Assembly (NCBI GenBank): GCA_013822735.1
Contig: PNKZ01000007.1
Span: 209,784 to 273,783, forward strand
Direction of reading: 5' to 3'
Length of the DNA stretch: 64,000 nt
Origin: Pirellula sp.
GTDB lineage: Bacteria; Planctomycetota; Planctomycetia; Pirellulales; PNKZ01
The notes beneath the pieces were generated by a model. That model was given only the letters and a program-made list of their open reading frames with translations, had not been told where the DNA came from and made no database searches. Below, piece after piece: positions 18,438 through 27,436 of the stretch. Numbering within the stretch: the stretch's first letter is position 1; every line of letters starts with the position of its first letter. Both the position numbers and the translations under genes were made by a program.

Positions 18438-19376
18438 ATGAAACTTTGTCTTCCGACGCTCGTGATCCTGATTTGCTTCGCTCCGCTTACCAGTATCCAA
18501 GCGGTCGAACCGTCGCGGATCGTGCGCGACATCTGCTATAAGTCGACGCCCGAAGGTGACCTCTCGCTGGACCTTTACTACCCGGAGGGTGAACCGCGGG
18601 GCAAGTGTCCCCTGGTGGTTTACACGCATGGCGGCGGCTGGACGACGGGGAGCAAACGGAGCGCGCAAATCGGCGCGATGGTCCGAGCGGTCGACAAGCT
18701 TCTCGTGCAAGGCTTCTGCGTCGCTTCGGTCGACTATCGACTCTACGTCGAAGGAGGGCCGACGCGCGTGCGCGATTGCGTGGCCGATTGCAAAGACGCC
18801 GTGCGCTATCTGGCGCAACGCGCAAATGAACTCCGCATTGACGCCGAACACGTTTTCACATTCGGCGACTCCGCGGGGGGGCACATTGCGCAGATGTTGT
18901 TGCTCTCGCCTGCCGCCGAGTTTCCGGAAGCCCCGGGGCGGGCAGCTGCGCCGTTCACGATGATCGCAGGCGTATCTTGGTACGGACCTTGTGATTTCGA
19001 GAAGACGGAACTCTTCCGAAGCGACGAGCAGACCCCCGTCCGCGATCGCTTCGAAGCCCGCATTCTACCGTCGGACGCCGACCCGAAAGACAAGCTTCGG
19101 CTCTATCGCGAGATCAGTCCCGTGAATTATCTGCGTGCCGAGAGTCGGCCGCTGTTGATGATTCAAGGAGATAAGGATACGACGATTCCGGTGCGGCACG
19201 CGCGCTACATGAAGGAACGAGCCGATGCGGTCGGGGCGCCGGTCGATATCGTGGTCGTGGCAAACGCCGGGCACAACTGGCGCCGCGTCGACGCCGATAT
19301 CGAGCCAAGTGTCGAAGAGATCGTCGAGAAGACGGCTTCGTTTCTCAAGCAAGAGCTCGAACGAAGTGCTCGATAA
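18438..19376 (+). CDS. Secreted alpha/beta hydrolase (BD-FAE/esterase type)
   Basis: About 312 residues with a signal peptide (LPTLVILICFAPLTSIQA). The alpha/beta-hydrolase marks are the oxyanion motif VVYTHGGGWTTGSK, the nucleophile elbow GDSAGG, a late Asp in MIQGDKDTTIPVRH and a His in ANAGHNWRRVD. This pattern matches carboxylesterase/feruloyl-esterase-like enzymes, so hydrolysis of acyl esters, perhaps on plant or algal polysaccharide, is likely; the substrate is inferred. It is divergent from the TerB gene, with about 190 bases between. It converges with the phosphohexomutase gene. Confidence 0.88.
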   Translation: MKLCLPTLVILICFAPLTSIQAVEPSRIVRDICYKSTPEGDLSLDLYYPEGEPRGKCPLVVYTHGGGWTTGSKRSAQIGAMVRAVDKLLVQGFCVASVDYRLYVEGGPTRVRDCVADCKDAVRYLAQRANELRIDAEHVFTFGDSAGGHIAQMLLLSPAAEFPEAPGRAAAPFTMIAGVSWYGPCDFEKTELFRSDEQTPVRDRFEARILPSDADPKDKLRLYREISPVNYLRAESRPLLMIQGDKDTTIPVRHARYMKERADAVGAPVDIVVVANAGHNWRRVDADIEPSVEEIVEKTASFLKQELERSAR

Positions 19377-19386
19377 CGGCCGCGAT

Positions 19387-20730
19387 CTACACGTCGGCGA
19401 GCACCCGTAGCGTTTCGTCGCAAAGACGCTGCGCTTCGGCCGCGGTCGGGGCTTCGGCGATGGCGCGGACGATCGGCTCCGTGTTGCTCGCGCGCACGAG
19501 CAACCACCGGCCGGGCCAATCGAGCCGCAGGCCGTCGAGCGTGTCGACCGCGGCGTCGTAGAAATGTTTGCGCAGTGCGGCGAGGCCCGCTTCGAGCTTC
19601 GCCGGCGGCAGCGTCATCTTCGTCTTCACGATCTCGTAGCGCGGCAACGATGCGGCCCATCGGCTGAGCGTGCCGCCGCGCGCGGCAAGGCCGTCGAGCA
19701 CCAGCGCCATGCCGAGGAAGCTGTCGCGCACATAGCCGACGCGCGGGTCGATCGGCCCGCCGTTCCCCTCGCCGCCGAAGACGGCGCGGCGCGCGATCAT
19801 CTCGCCGGCGACGTTCGCTTCCCCGACGGCCGAGCGCGAGAACGAACAGCCGTACTTGGCGGCCAGGTCTTCGGTCATCCGACTTGTCGAGCAGTTCGTA
19901 ACGACCGCGCCGGGTGTTTGCCCGAGCACATGGTCGACGCACATGGCGAGCGTGTACTCTTCGCCGATGTACCGGCCGCGCTCGTCGAGCAATGCGAGCC
20001 GGTCGGCGTCGGGATCTTGGCAGAATCCGACGTCGCAACCGGCTTCGGCAATCGCCGAGCTGACGGATATCAGGTTCTCGGCCGTCGGCTCCGGAGGATG
20101 GGCAAAAAGGCCGTCGGGCGTGCCGCCGAGCAGTTCGATCTTGCAACCGAGGGCATCCAAGAGCGGCCAGCCCAGCACGCTTCCCGAGCCATGGTTCGAG
20201 TCGAGCAACACGCGAAAGCCCCGAGCCCGAATCGCCGCGACGTCGACCAAGGCCAGCACCTTCTGCAAGTGGGCCTCGATCGTGCCGTCGATGGCTTTCG
20301 CACTGCCTAAGCGTTCGCAACTCACTGAAATCGGGGAACCTCGGCGGTAGGCGTCGAGGACGCGCCCTCCAAATTCGGCGGGCACGACACGCCCCTCCGG
20401 CGAGAAGAGCTTCATCCCGTTGTATTGCGGCGGATTGTGACTGGCGGAAATCTGAATGCCGCCGGCCGCGTGCAGCTCGCGCACGAGTACGCCAGTGGTC
20501 GGCGTGGCCGCGATGCCGCCGTCGAGGCAGTCGCGCCCAAGTTTGGCGACCGTCTCGCAGATCACTTGGGCAAAGTCGGCGCCCGAGGCACGCCCGTCGC
20601 GCGTCACGACGATCGGCCCGACTTCCAACAGCGCGGCAAAGGCGGCCGTATAGTTCGCCGCCACGGCGGGCGTCAGGCTCTCGCCGACGATTCCTCGTAG
20701 TCCGCTCACGCTAATAATGGGCTCGGGCAT
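19387..20730 (-). CDS. glmM: Phosphoglucosamine mutase-like phosphohexomutase
   Basis: About 447 residues from the ATG at 20730, where similarity to the alpha-D-phosphohexomutase fold begins (IISVSGLRGIVGESLTP). The active serine lies in ISASHNPP at S97. The metal loop is DPDADRLALLDE and the sugar loop GEGNGG. The C-terminal phosphate site is VRASNTEPIVR, with Asn-Thr replacing the more usual Gly-Thr. GlmM converts glucosamine-6-P to glucosamine-1-P for peptidoglycan and LPS; a phosphomannomutase role cannot be excluded. The in-frame extension up to 20856 is probably upstream leader. A second mutase starts divergently at 20908. Confidence 0.82.
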   Translation of the reverse strand: MPEPIISVSGLRGIVGESLTPAVAANYTAAFAALLEVGPIVVTRDGRASGADFAQVICETVAKLGRDCLDGGIAATPTTGVLVRELHAAGGIQISASHNPPQYNGMKLFSPEGRVVPAEFGGRVLDAYRRGSPISVSCERLGSAKAIDGTIEAHLQKVLALVDVAAIRARGFRVLLDSNHGSGSVLGWPLLDALGCKIELLGGTPDGLFAHPPEPTAENLISVSSAIAEAGCDVGFCQDPDADRLALLDERGRYIGEEYTLAMCVDHVLGQTPGAVVTNCSTSRMTEDLAAKYGCSFSRSAVGEANVAGEMIARRAVFGGEGNGGPIDPRVGYVRDSFLGMALVLDGLAARGGTLSRWAASLPRYEIVKTKMTLPPAKLEAGLAALRKHFYDAAVDTLDGLRLDWPGRWLLVRASNTEPIVRAIAEAPTAAEAQRLCDETLRVLADV

Positions 20731-20907
20731 GTCGGGAAGTATACGAATGCGGCGGATTCTGTAAACGCGGCTCGGATCAATGTGCGAAATTCGGCCACGC
20801 GTGGAAAAGTCCAACTGGGAACCGCGCGGCGGAGCCTTGAATTCGGCCCGCCGCATCCGTCACAATGGGCGGCGACTTAACTCACTTCCGGAGGCTCGTT
20901 TTCCGCC

Positions 20908-22716
20908 ATGCCGCTCGACATTGCCGCTCTTGAAACGTCCGTGAAACAAGCCGTCGGGCAAAAGCAACTGACGCAACCCGCCGCCGATAATATTCACATC
21001 TGGCTCACCGATCCGCGTTACGCACAGTATGCCGAGCAAGTGGCGGCGCATATAGCCAGCGGTCAATGGAAGGCCCTCGACGACGCCTTTTGGACGATCA
21101 TCCCCTTCGGCACGGGCGGACGTCGCGGCAAGATGTACCCGATCGGCTGCAACGCCATCAACGACAGGACGATCGGCGAAAGCGCCCAAGGCCTGGCGAC
21201 CTACGTAAAGAAGAATCTGCCGGCCGGCGCGACGCTCGCCTGCGCGATCGGCTACGACACGCGGCATCGCTCGCGGGAGTTCGCCGAACTTTGCTCCGAG
21301 ATCATGGTCGCCAACGGCTTTCAGGTCTACTTCCTCGACGGCTACCGCAGCACGCCCGAGGTTTCGTACACGGTTCGCTATAAGAACTGCGTCTGCGGCA
21401 TCATGGTCACGGCGAGCCACAATCCGCCGAGTGACAACGCCGTGAAGGCATATTGGGCCGGCGGCGTACAAGTGCTCCCGCCGCACGATAAGGGCGTGAT
21501 CGATGAAGTGATGGCCTGTGCGTCGATCGCGCGCGTGCCGTTTGCCCAGGCGTTGGCGGAAGGTAAGGTCGTATACTGCCAACAGGAAGTCGACCCGGCC
21601 TATATTCAAGCGGTGCTCACGCAAAGCTTTGCCGGTCCGCGCGATTTGAAGATCATTTACTCGCCGCTGCACGGCGTCGGCGCGGCCACGGTGATGCCGA
21701 TCCTCGAGAAGGACGGCTTTGCGAACGTCGAACTCTATGGCCCGCATGCCGAACCGAACGGCGACTTTCCCAACGTGCCGGGACATGTGTCGAACCCGGA
21801 AAATCCGCAAGTGTTCGACGCCATGATCGAACGGGCCAAGCAAACCGGCGCGGAACTGATCCTCGCGACCGATCCCGATGCCGACCGCGTCGGCTGTGCC
21901 GCCCCCACGAAGACCGGCGGCCCTTGGAAGACGCTTACCGGCAACCAGATCGGCGTGCTACTGGCCGACTACGTGCTCGAGCGCCGCAAAGCAGCGGGCT
22001 CGCTGTCGCCGCAGCATTACGTGGCGAAGACGATCGTCACGACGGAAATGATCCGCCGCATCGCCGAAAGTTACGGAGTTCGAACGATCGGCGATCTGCA
22101 TGTCGGCTTCAAATGGATCGGCCGCACGATCGATGCCGAAGGCCCCGGAGGCTTCGTGCTCGGTACGGAAGAATCGCACGGCTACCTCACCGGTACGCAC
22201 GCCCGCGATAAAGACGCCGCGGTCGCCGCGATGCTGTTGGCCGAACTCGCGGCCCGCGTGAAGTCGGAAGGTAAGACGCTGCACCAAAAGCTCGAATCGC
22301 TCTTCTGGCAGCATGGTTGTCACGTCGAACGGCTCTACAACCAAAGCCTTCCCGGCAGCGAGGGGATGGCAACGATGCGGAAACTTATGGAAAAGCTCCG
22401 CACGGCGCCGCCGGCCGAACTGGGCGGCCTCAGAGTGCGGCAGGCCCGCGATTACCTCAATCTCACGATCAAGAGCCCCGACGGCCAGTCGAAGCCGCTC
22501 GCCGAGGAAAAGGGAGACATGATCGTGCTCGACTTCGCCGACGAAGGGAATTTCGTCGCCGTGCGTCCGTCAGGCACCGAGCCGAAAGTAAAGTATTACA
22601 TGTTCGCCTACGAGCCGGCCGAACAACTTCACAACCTCGACGACGCGCGAGCCGAGCTCGAAGCCCGACTCACGCGCATCGAAACAGACTTCCAAGCCCT
22701 GGCGGCATCGCTATAG
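20908..22716 (+). CDS. Phosphoglucomutase/phosphomannomutase (PgcA/PGM2 type)
   Basis: A 602-residue phospho-sugar mutase, longer than GlmM, as is usual for the PgcA/PGM2 branch. Motifs in order: IPFGTGGRRGKMYPIGCNAIN near residue 66-86, the catalytic VTASHNPPSDNAVKAYW with S170, IIYSPLHGVGAATVMPIL, the Mg loop ATDPDADRVG, the sugar loop FVLGTEESHGYLTG, and the phosphate-binding VRPSGTEPKVKYY near the C-terminus. It interconverts hexose-1- and hexose-6-phosphates in the cytoplasm, feeding glycogen and nucleotide sugars. It is divergent from the glmM-like gene, with 177 bases holding both promoters. Confidence 0.93.
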   Translation: MPLDIAALETSVKQAVGQKQLTQPAADNIHIWLTDPRYAQYAEQVAAHIASGQWKALDDAFWTIIPFGTGGRRGKMYPIGCNAINDRTIGESAQGLATYVKKNLPAGATLACAIGYDTRHRSREFAELCSEIMVANGFQVYFLDGYRSTPEVSYTVRYKNCVCGIMVTASHNPPSDNAVKAYWAGGVQVLPPHDKGVIDEVMACASIARVPFAQALAEGKVVYCQQEVDPAYIQAVLTQSFAGPRDLKIIYSPLHGVGAATVMPILEKDGFANVELYGPHAEPNGDFPNVPGHVSNPENPQVFDAMIERAKQTGAELILATDPDADRVGCAAPTKTGGPWKTLTGNQIGVLLADYVLERRKAAGSLSPQHYVAKTIVTTEMIRRIAESYGVRTIGDLHVGFKWIGRTIDAEGPGGFVLGTEESHGYLTGTHARDKDAAVAAMLLAELAARVKSEGKTLHQKLESLFWQHGCHVERLYNQSLPGSEGMATMRKLMEKLRTAPPAELGGLRVRQARDYLNLTIKSPDGQSKPLAEEKGDMIVLDFADEGNFVAVRPSGTEPKVKYYMFAYEPAEQLHNLDDARAELEARLTRIETDFQALAASL

Positions 22717-22736
22717 CGAACCGTTCGCGATCCGCT

Positions 22737-22816
22737 TCCCCTCTCCCCATGCATGCGGGAGAGGCCGTGTCCGATTTCCCCTCTCCCCTTGCGGGAGAGG
22801 GGCTAGGGGTGAGGGG
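22737..22816. repeat. CT-rich hairpin between convergent genes
   Basis: Two related units, CCTCTCCCCATGCATGCGGG and CCCTCTCCCCTTGCGGGAGA, each form a short stem with GGGAGAGG. They sit between the convergent mutase and TIM-barrel genes and may act as a bidirectional terminator. Similar CT-rich hairpins are widespread intergenic elements in bacteria. Confidence 0.7.
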
Positions 22817-22831
22817 TCAATCGCGAAAAGA

Positions 22832-23680
22832 CTACGCCGAAACGGCCTTCGCCACGGTCCGCGCCACTTCCAGGCATTCCTTGATGTCGGCAATCGGATC
22901 TTTCGGGTTCTCTTCGTACTCTAGCGAGAGTGCCCCGTCGGCCGGGAACTTCACTTCGCGCAATGCGACAAACACTTGTTCGACGTTCATGTGTCCCTTG
23001 CCGAGGATCACGCCGTGCGTCTTATCCTGCATCTCGGCAAAGTCCTTGAGGTGCACGCCGTACAGACGCCCCTTCAGGGCCCGAATGACGTCTTCCGGCT
23101 TCTCGCCCGAGCGAATGTAGTGTCCTAGGTCGGCGCAGGCGCCAATTCGTTCGTCATGCCCTTCAATCGCTTGTAACGTGTCGACGACTTTGTTGTAGCG
23201 ATGCTTCGGGCCGTGGTTGTGGATTCCGACGCGGATGTCGTATTCCTTCACCAGCGAGTCGAGGCTTTCAAACGAATCGGGATCCGGATCGGCCGTGATG
23301 TTGCGAATGCCCGCCGCCTTCGCGAAGGCAAAGAGCTTCTTGTTCTTCTCGTGGTCTTTGGTGAGCCGATTAACGCCGTGGGCCGAGATGACTTGGCCGT
23401 AGCCTTCGAGCTTTTCCTTGAGCGCGGCAATTTGCTCCGGTGTGCTGTCGACGCTGAACATGCCGGGATAAAACTCGATATGGCTGACGTCGAGGTCGTG
23501 GCACTTGAGCAGCGCGTCGTCGACCGGAAAGCTGCGGAGCGAGTAGATCTGCAGACCGACATTGAATCCTTCGAACTCCGCGGCACGCAACGTGCGAACG
23601 AGAAACGAAGAAGCAACAACGCCGCCGACGGCGACCGCGGATTGCTGCAAGAAACGACGACGAGCGATGGGCGACTTCAT
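22832..23680 (-). CDS. Tat-exported sugar phosphate isomerase/epimerase-like TIM barrel
   Basis: About 282 residues from the ATG at 23680. The N-terminus has a twin-arginine signal (ARRRFLQQSAVAVGG), so the folded protein is exported to the periplasm. The body is an AP-endonuclease-2/xylose-isomerase-like TIM barrel: GLQIYSLRSFP, HDLDVSHIEFYPG, ISAHGVNR, VGIHNHGPKH, ADLGHYIRSGEKP and LSLEYEENPKDP, giving metal-binding Glu/His/Asp residues. Planctomycetes carry many such exported proteins, usually with sugar oxidation genes; the exact substrate is unknown. An in-frame ATG at 23794 precedes the Tat signal but seems too far upstream. Confidence 0.88.
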   Translation of the reverse strand: MKSPIARRRFLQQSAVAVGGVVASSFLVRTLRAAEFEGFNVGLQIYSLRSFPVDDALLKCHDLDVSHIEFYPGMFSVDSTPEQIAALKEKLEGYGQVISAHGVNRLTKDHEKNKKLFAFAKAAGIRNITADPDPDSFESLDSLVKEYDIRVGIHNHGPKHRYNKVVDTLQAIEGHDERIGACADLGHYIRSGEKPEDVIRALKGRLYGVHLKDFAEMQDKTHGVILGKGHMNVEQVFVALREVKFPADGALSLEYEENPKDPIADIKECLEVARTVAKAVSA

Positions 23681-23869
23681 GGTGGGGGCTACTCCGGGCC
23701 GGCGAAAATCGGCGAATGCGAATGACCGAATGCGATTAAAAATGCGCCGCGAGGAAAATGCCGCGCGGCGAAGCCCCATCGTAACGCGCCGCAATGCGAG
23801 ATGCCGGCCGGCGCGTTTGTCCGAAGATTCGAACCGGCGGAACGAATCTCGCGGAGGACTTCGAGGGAT

Positions 23870-23908
23870 GAAAAAAGCCGATTCCGCGCACGAGGCGCGG
23901 AATCGGCT
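23870..23908 (-). terminator. Intrinsic terminator on the minus strand
   Basis: A perfect 13-bp stem (AGCCGATTCCGCG with its complement) around a 7-base loop is followed on the minus strand by a run of six T. It ends a minus-strand transcript coming from the right, where the only candidate coding sequence is the 27-residue peptide at 23979-24062. Confidence 0.9.
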
Positions 23909-23978
23909 TAGGAACTAACCAGAAAGGGAGCGACTACGCAGGACCAGCCTTGCGGTCGTATTGCCCGGCAGTTGTTTA

Positions 23979-24062
23979 CTAACCTTGCGGCCTCGGCGCG
24001 GTGATCAGATCGATCGAAAGGAGCGCCAAGATTCCGACACCAAACATCAAAACGGCAGACAT
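23979..24062 (-). CDS. 27-residue single-pass membrane peptide
   Basis: A 28-codon frame with GAGG five bases before the ATG encodes one hydrophobic helix (MSAVLMFGVGILALLSIDL) and a short polar tail (ITAPRPQG). The tail and size recall regulatory membrane micropeptides such as KdpF or CydX, but no partner gene is adjacent. Downstream on the same strand, 70 bases after the stop, is a textbook terminator. No family is recognised. Its start, ribosome-binding site and terminator are directly visible; that it is translated is inference. Confidence 0.6.
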   Translation of the reverse strand: MSAVLMFGVGILALLSIDLITAPRPQG

Positions 24063-24382
24063 GAAAACCTCGATCGCCGACAATAGTCCGTTCAAATTGA
24101 AAAGAAGCCGAGCATTCGGAAACCGAAATTTCCTCACCGCTCGCAGAAGTAGTTGCCGCTAGTAACGCAAGCGTCACAACTTCCCGGGAATTTTCCGGGT
24201 GCTTGGCGCAAGTGCTGGAACTAGAGAGACTTCCGCGATGGGCCGATTGCGATGACCTCTCCCCGCCATGCTCCGTGGTCGCCCGCGCATTCATTGCAAC
24301 CGGTCAAACCGTGAGCAGTCGGATAGAATGACGCATTGCTTTCGTTTAGGCAAGCTGACCATAGCGGAATTTCGAGGGAAAC

Positions 24383-25789
24383 GTGATAGACGGACCGACG
24401 CCCGAGCCCCCTGATTCCCCGCCACCGCCCCCGCCGGAAAACCCGCTCGTCCTCGAATTTGGCCTCGGTTACGGGCATTCGGCCGCGAAAGTTCGGGAAT
24501 TTCCCCAGACCCCCGGCGTTTACCTGATGAAGGATAGCGCCGGCCGGGTGATTTACATCGGCAAAGCCAAAAACCTGCGAAGTCGGGCCGGCAGCTACTT
24601 TCTCAAGGCCGCCGCCGAGGAACGCCGCACGGCGGAACTGGTCCGCGAAGTCTGCGATATCGACTACATCGAGTGCGAAAGTGAAGTCGACGCGCTCTTG
24701 GCCGAATCACGGCTGATCAAAGACATTCAGCCGAAATTCAATCAGGACCTGAAAGACGACAAGTCGTTCCCCTACTTGGAAATCTTCATTCGCGAGGATT
24801 TCCCGCGCGTGGAATTTACGCGCGAGCCGCAAGAACGCGGCACAAAACTCTACGGGCCGTTCGCTTCGGCCGGCAGCCTACGGGGCGCCATTCAGGTGCT
24901 GCAAAAGATCTTCAAGTTCCGCACCTGCAGCCTCGACATCGACGACGGCGACGAACGTTGGCGCTGGTTCCGGCCTTGTCTACTCGCCAGCATTCAGCAA
25001 TGCACGGCCCCCTGTAATTTGCGCATTTCCAAAGAGGAATATCGCAAAGACATCGACCGCCTACGCATGTTCCTGGAAGGGAACAAGAAGAAGCTGCTCA
25101 ACGAACTGCGCAACGAAATGGCCGCGGCCGCCAAGGCCCTGCATTTCGAAAAGGCCGGCCGATTGCGCGACGAAATTCGCATGCTCGAAACGCTCGACGA
25201 TCGGGGGGAACTCGATACGCACGAGCAACCGGAAGTGTTTTTCATCGATCCGAAGAAGGGGCTCGCGGGGCTCAAGAAGATACTCGGCCTTGCGAAAACC
25301 CCGCGCACCATCGAAGGGGTCGACATCGCGCATCTCGGCGGGGGCGAAACGGTCGCTTCGCTCGTGCAGTTTATCGACGGGCTCCCGTTCAAGCCGGGCT
25401 ATAAGCGGTTCAAGATTCGCAACGTCGCCGGAATCGACGACTTCGCGAGCATCCACGAGGTGGTCGCTCGCCGCTTCAAGCGCCTCGACGACGAAGGGCT
25501 CGTCTTCCCGGATATCTTGCTCATCGACGGCGGCAAGGGACAACTCAACGCGGGACTCGCGGCATTTCGCGCGCTCGGGATCGAACCGCCGACGGTCATT
25601 TCACTGGCCAAGCGTGAGGAAGAAATCTATATCCCCGGCGCCGAGGAACCACTTCGGCTCAGTCGGCATGCGTACGCATTAAGGCTTTTGCAGTACGTTC
25701 GTGATGAGGCCCATCGCTTCGCCCAGCACTATCATCACATGCTGCGGCGCAAGACGACTTTCGACGGAACGGACGAGCGGAAGGACTAA
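24383..25789 (+). CDS. uvrC: Excinuclease ABC subunit C, short form
   Basis: A 468-residue UvrC, which makes the incisions in nucleotide-excision repair. Seen in order: a Pro-rich head, the GIY-YIG-type nuclease domain (TPGVYLMKDSAGRVIYIGKAKNLRSRAGSYF, residues about 45-75), the UvrBC linker (FEKAGRLRDEIRMLETLDD near 260), and the RNase H-like second nuclease domain (IEGVDIAHLGGGETVAS, ILLIDGGKGQLNAGLAAF, and the DEAHRFAQHYHH end). Typical UvrC has about 600 residues with a C-terminal helix-hairpin-helix pair; here the protein stops after HRFAQHYHHMLRRK, so the HhH pair is missing. It overlaps the convergent ketosynthase gene by four bases. Confidence 0.92.
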   Translation: MIDGPTPEPPDSPPPPPPENPLVLEFGLGYGHSAAKVREFPQTPGVYLMKDSAGRVIYIGKAKNLRSRAGSYFLKAAAEERRTAELVREVCDIDYIECESEVDALLAESRLIKDIQPKFNQDLKDDKSFPYLEIFIREDFPRVEFTREPQERGTKLYGPFASAGSLRGAIQVLQKIFKFRTCSLDIDDGDERWRWFRPCLLASIQQCTAPCNLRISKEEYRKDIDRLRMFLEGNKKKLLNELRNEMAAAAKALHFEKAGRLRDEIRMLETLDDRGELDTHEQPEVFFIDPKKGLAGLKKILGLAKTPRTIEGVDIAHLGGGETVASLVQFIDGLPFKPGYKRFKIRNVAGIDDFASIHEVVARRFKRLDDEGLVFPDILLIDGGKGQLNAGLAAFRALGIEPPTVISLAKREEEIYIPGAEEPLRLSRHAYALRLLQYVRDEAHRFAQHYHHMLRRKTTFDGTDERKD

Positions 25790-27054
25790 GCAGCCGCGCG
25801 GCGGAAATCGCCGGATCCGAATCCTTCGGCGGCGTCATTCCAGCGGCGCAGCGCGACGGCGGCCATGTGTCCGCCGAACGCCACGGAGATCTTCACAGCA
25901 TTGGTCATCCGGTTCGACGCGCGGCCGACCAGCGGAATGCAATCGAGCCCGACTTCCGGATCGGGATCCGTGAGATTCATCGTCGGGGGAGCAAAGCCGT
26001 CGCGAAGTGCGAGCGTGGTAATGGCAAGCTCCACGCTGCCTGCGGCGTTGATGAGATGCCCGAGCATCGATTTTGTGGAGCTTACCCAAATGCGATCGGC
26101 CGCCGGGCCCAAGGCCTGACGAATGCCGCGCGACTCCATGATGTCGTTTTGATGCGTGCCCGTGCCGTGAGCATTGATGTATTGGACGTCGTAGGGAGCG
26201 ATATCCGCGTCGCGCAAGGTCGTATCGATCAAATGCGCCAGGCCGTTGCTTTCGATGTCGAGGCTCGTAATGTGATGCCCTTCCGACATCAGGCGCGTGC
26301 CCGCCAATTCGGCATAGATTCTCGCGCCGCGGCGCTGGGCATGGCTGAGCCGCTCGATGACGAACATCGCGGCCCCTTCTCCCATGACGAAACCGTTGCG
26401 ATTGCGATCAAACGGTCGCGGGGCTTGCGCCGGATCGTCGTGAGAGGCCAACACGCGCATCGACTGGAACCCGGCGGCCATCAACGGATGAATGACTTCC
26501 GAACTTCCCGCCAAGGCGATATCGCAATGCTCGTCGCGAATGCGATCGGCGGCCGCCATGATGTCGATCAGGCCGCTGGCGCAGGCCGTGCTGTGCGAAA
26601 TGCGCGGGCCGTGCAGACCAAAATGATTCGCGACGGCGACGCAACTGGTATTCGGAAGCCACTGCGTCCACCACGGCGGGAGCGCAGGATCGCGAACTTG
26701 CGGGCTGCCGTCGGCATAGAGGACGCCGCCGGTGTCGCCCATGTGGCCGCTGATGGCGCAGGCGAAGCGCTCCAAATCGACCGTCGAGAAATCAACGTCG
26801 GCGTCGGCCAATGCCTCGCGTGCCGCGCGCATGGAGAGGGTCGTATGCTTTACCTGCCCCGGATAGTCGAGTTCGATATCGACGGGCGCGGCGATTCCGG
26901 TTCCGAAATCGCGTTGAAATCGTTCGCCCATGCGTCGCACGCCGCTCTTGCCGGCCTTCACGGCCTTCCAAACGCTTTCGCGATCCGCACCCACCGAGGC
27001 GATGAGCCCGATGCCGGAAATCACGATCGGTTCGAATTGGCGGCGACGACTCAC
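25786..27054 (-). CDS. Beta-ketoacyl-ACP synthase II-like (KAS)
   Basis: About 422 residues if translation starts at the GTG at 27054, just before IVISGIGLIASVG; the frame is open to 27213 but the extra Arg-rich segment is unlike the family. It is a thiolase-fold condensing enzyme with a complete Cys-His-His triad: C158 in STACASG, H296 in NAHGTGTHQND and H333 in KSMLGHLINAAGSVE. FabF elongates acyl-ACP. No acyl-carrier protein or FabG lies nearby, so it may instead serve a secondary lipid or polyketide pathway; this is undecided. It overlaps the convergent uvrC end by four bases. Confidence 0.88.
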   Translation of the reverse strand: MSRRRQFEPIVISGIGLIASVGADRESVWKAVKAGKSGVRRMGERFQRDFGTGIAAPVDIELDYPGQVKHTTLSMRAAREALADADVDFSTVDLERFACAISGHMGDTGGVLYADGSPQVRDPALPPWWTQWLPNTSCVAVANHFGLHGPRISHSTACASGLIDIMAAADRIRDEHCDIALAGSSEVIHPLMAAGFQSMRVLASHDDPAQAPRPFDRNRNGFVMGEGAAMFVIERLSHAQRRGARIYAELAGTRLMSEGHHITSLDIESNGLAHLIDTTLRDADIAPYDVQYINAHGTGTHQNDIMESRGIRQALGPAADRIWVSSTKSMLGHLINAAGSVELAITTLALRDGFAPPTMNLTDPDPEVGLDCIPLVGRASNRMTNAVKISVAFGGHMAAVALRRWNDAAEGFGSGDFRRAAA

Positions 27055-27436
27055 GGAATGCGTTTTCCCAATGCGTGGCGGCTGTCGCTGCAAAGTCCGA
27101 CGAAGGGCGTACTTAATCGTTGCGCGAAGCCTTGGCGTGCGGCGAGGAAAGTAGCGAATTTCCGCAGTTGGTCCTAGGCGAGTTTCCGACGCCGAGCCGT
27201 CCCTGCGAGGCAATTTCGGTGAGATTTCTTGGGCAAGTTGCTTGCAAAATCAACAACTAGCGATATGATCGCTCCTCGTGGGACGGATGCCCAAAACGCG
27301 GCCTCAAATGCCAGATTTTCGGGATTTCCAACCCACGCGATCTTTGGCAGTTTGATTTCGGACGGATCCTGAATCCAGTTTTGGGCCGCCCCTGTCGTAC
27401 GAGTTCGACCGACAATCAGGCGCGTTTCGGAATCCG

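Noticed and set aside
23908..24294. A 128-codon minus-strand frame
   Set aside because: Low-complexity Ser/Arg content, overlaps the better-supported 27-codon peptide and a terminator.
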